Source of the DNA: Sulfurimonas sp. | GTDB lineage: Bacteria > Campylobacterota > Campylobacteria > Campylobacterales > Sulfurimonadaceae | NCBI RefSeq assembly: GCF_028713515.1 | Contig: NZ_JAQTOD010000001.1 | Coordinates: 310,001 to 374,000, forward strand | Reading direction: 5' to 3' | DNA: 64,000 nt | Shown: in pieces, positions 63,999 to 64,000 of the stretch | Layout of the letters: each line of letters begins with the position of its first letter | Numbering within the stretch: the stretch's first letter is position 1 | Made by a program: the position numbers and the translations under genes | The notes under the pieces: generated by a model | Database searches by the model: none | What the model was told of the DNA's origin: nothing | What the model saw: only the letters and a program-made list of their open reading frames with translations

Positions 63999-64000
63999 AG

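Noticed and set aside
1-64000. CRISPR arrays, rRNA, tRNA, IS elements
   Set aside because: No regularly spaced repeats, no cloverleaf or CCA-tailed segments noticed, no transposase ORFs; a tRNAscan/Infernal run would be decisive

Overview
This 64 kb AT-rich window looks like a Campylobacterota chromosome, most like Sulfurimonas; that assignment is inferred from gene content and protein style, not searched. It is mostly housekeeping: htpG, oadGAB, cheV, argD/argB/argH, an HME-type RND efflux operon, pilT, gatC, xerH, polA, nadE, lpxK, hemA-proS-hemC-ubiD, pheST-aroA-ispH-rpsA-serA. I saw no rRNA, tRNA, CRISPR array or transposase. From about 28.12 to 34.13 kb there is a block of visibly different codon usage and higher GC. 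It holds a truncated DUF1294 remnant, a leuA, a HEPN/zinc-ribbon orphan, a MocR regulator, a Nim-like flavoprotein and an arylamine N-acetyltransferase. The strongest find is upstream of leuA. An unannotated 28-aa ORF ends LLLLNLL-stop and is followed by a hairpin plus T-run directly before leuA, the layout of a leucine attenuator. The LeuA itself appears to lack the C-terminal allosteric domain. Other notable points are a prolyl-tRNA synthetase without its editing insertion, a perfect 15-bp hairpin upstream of rpsA, an RBS-sequestering hairpin at pheS, and several unlisted small membrane-protein ORFs.
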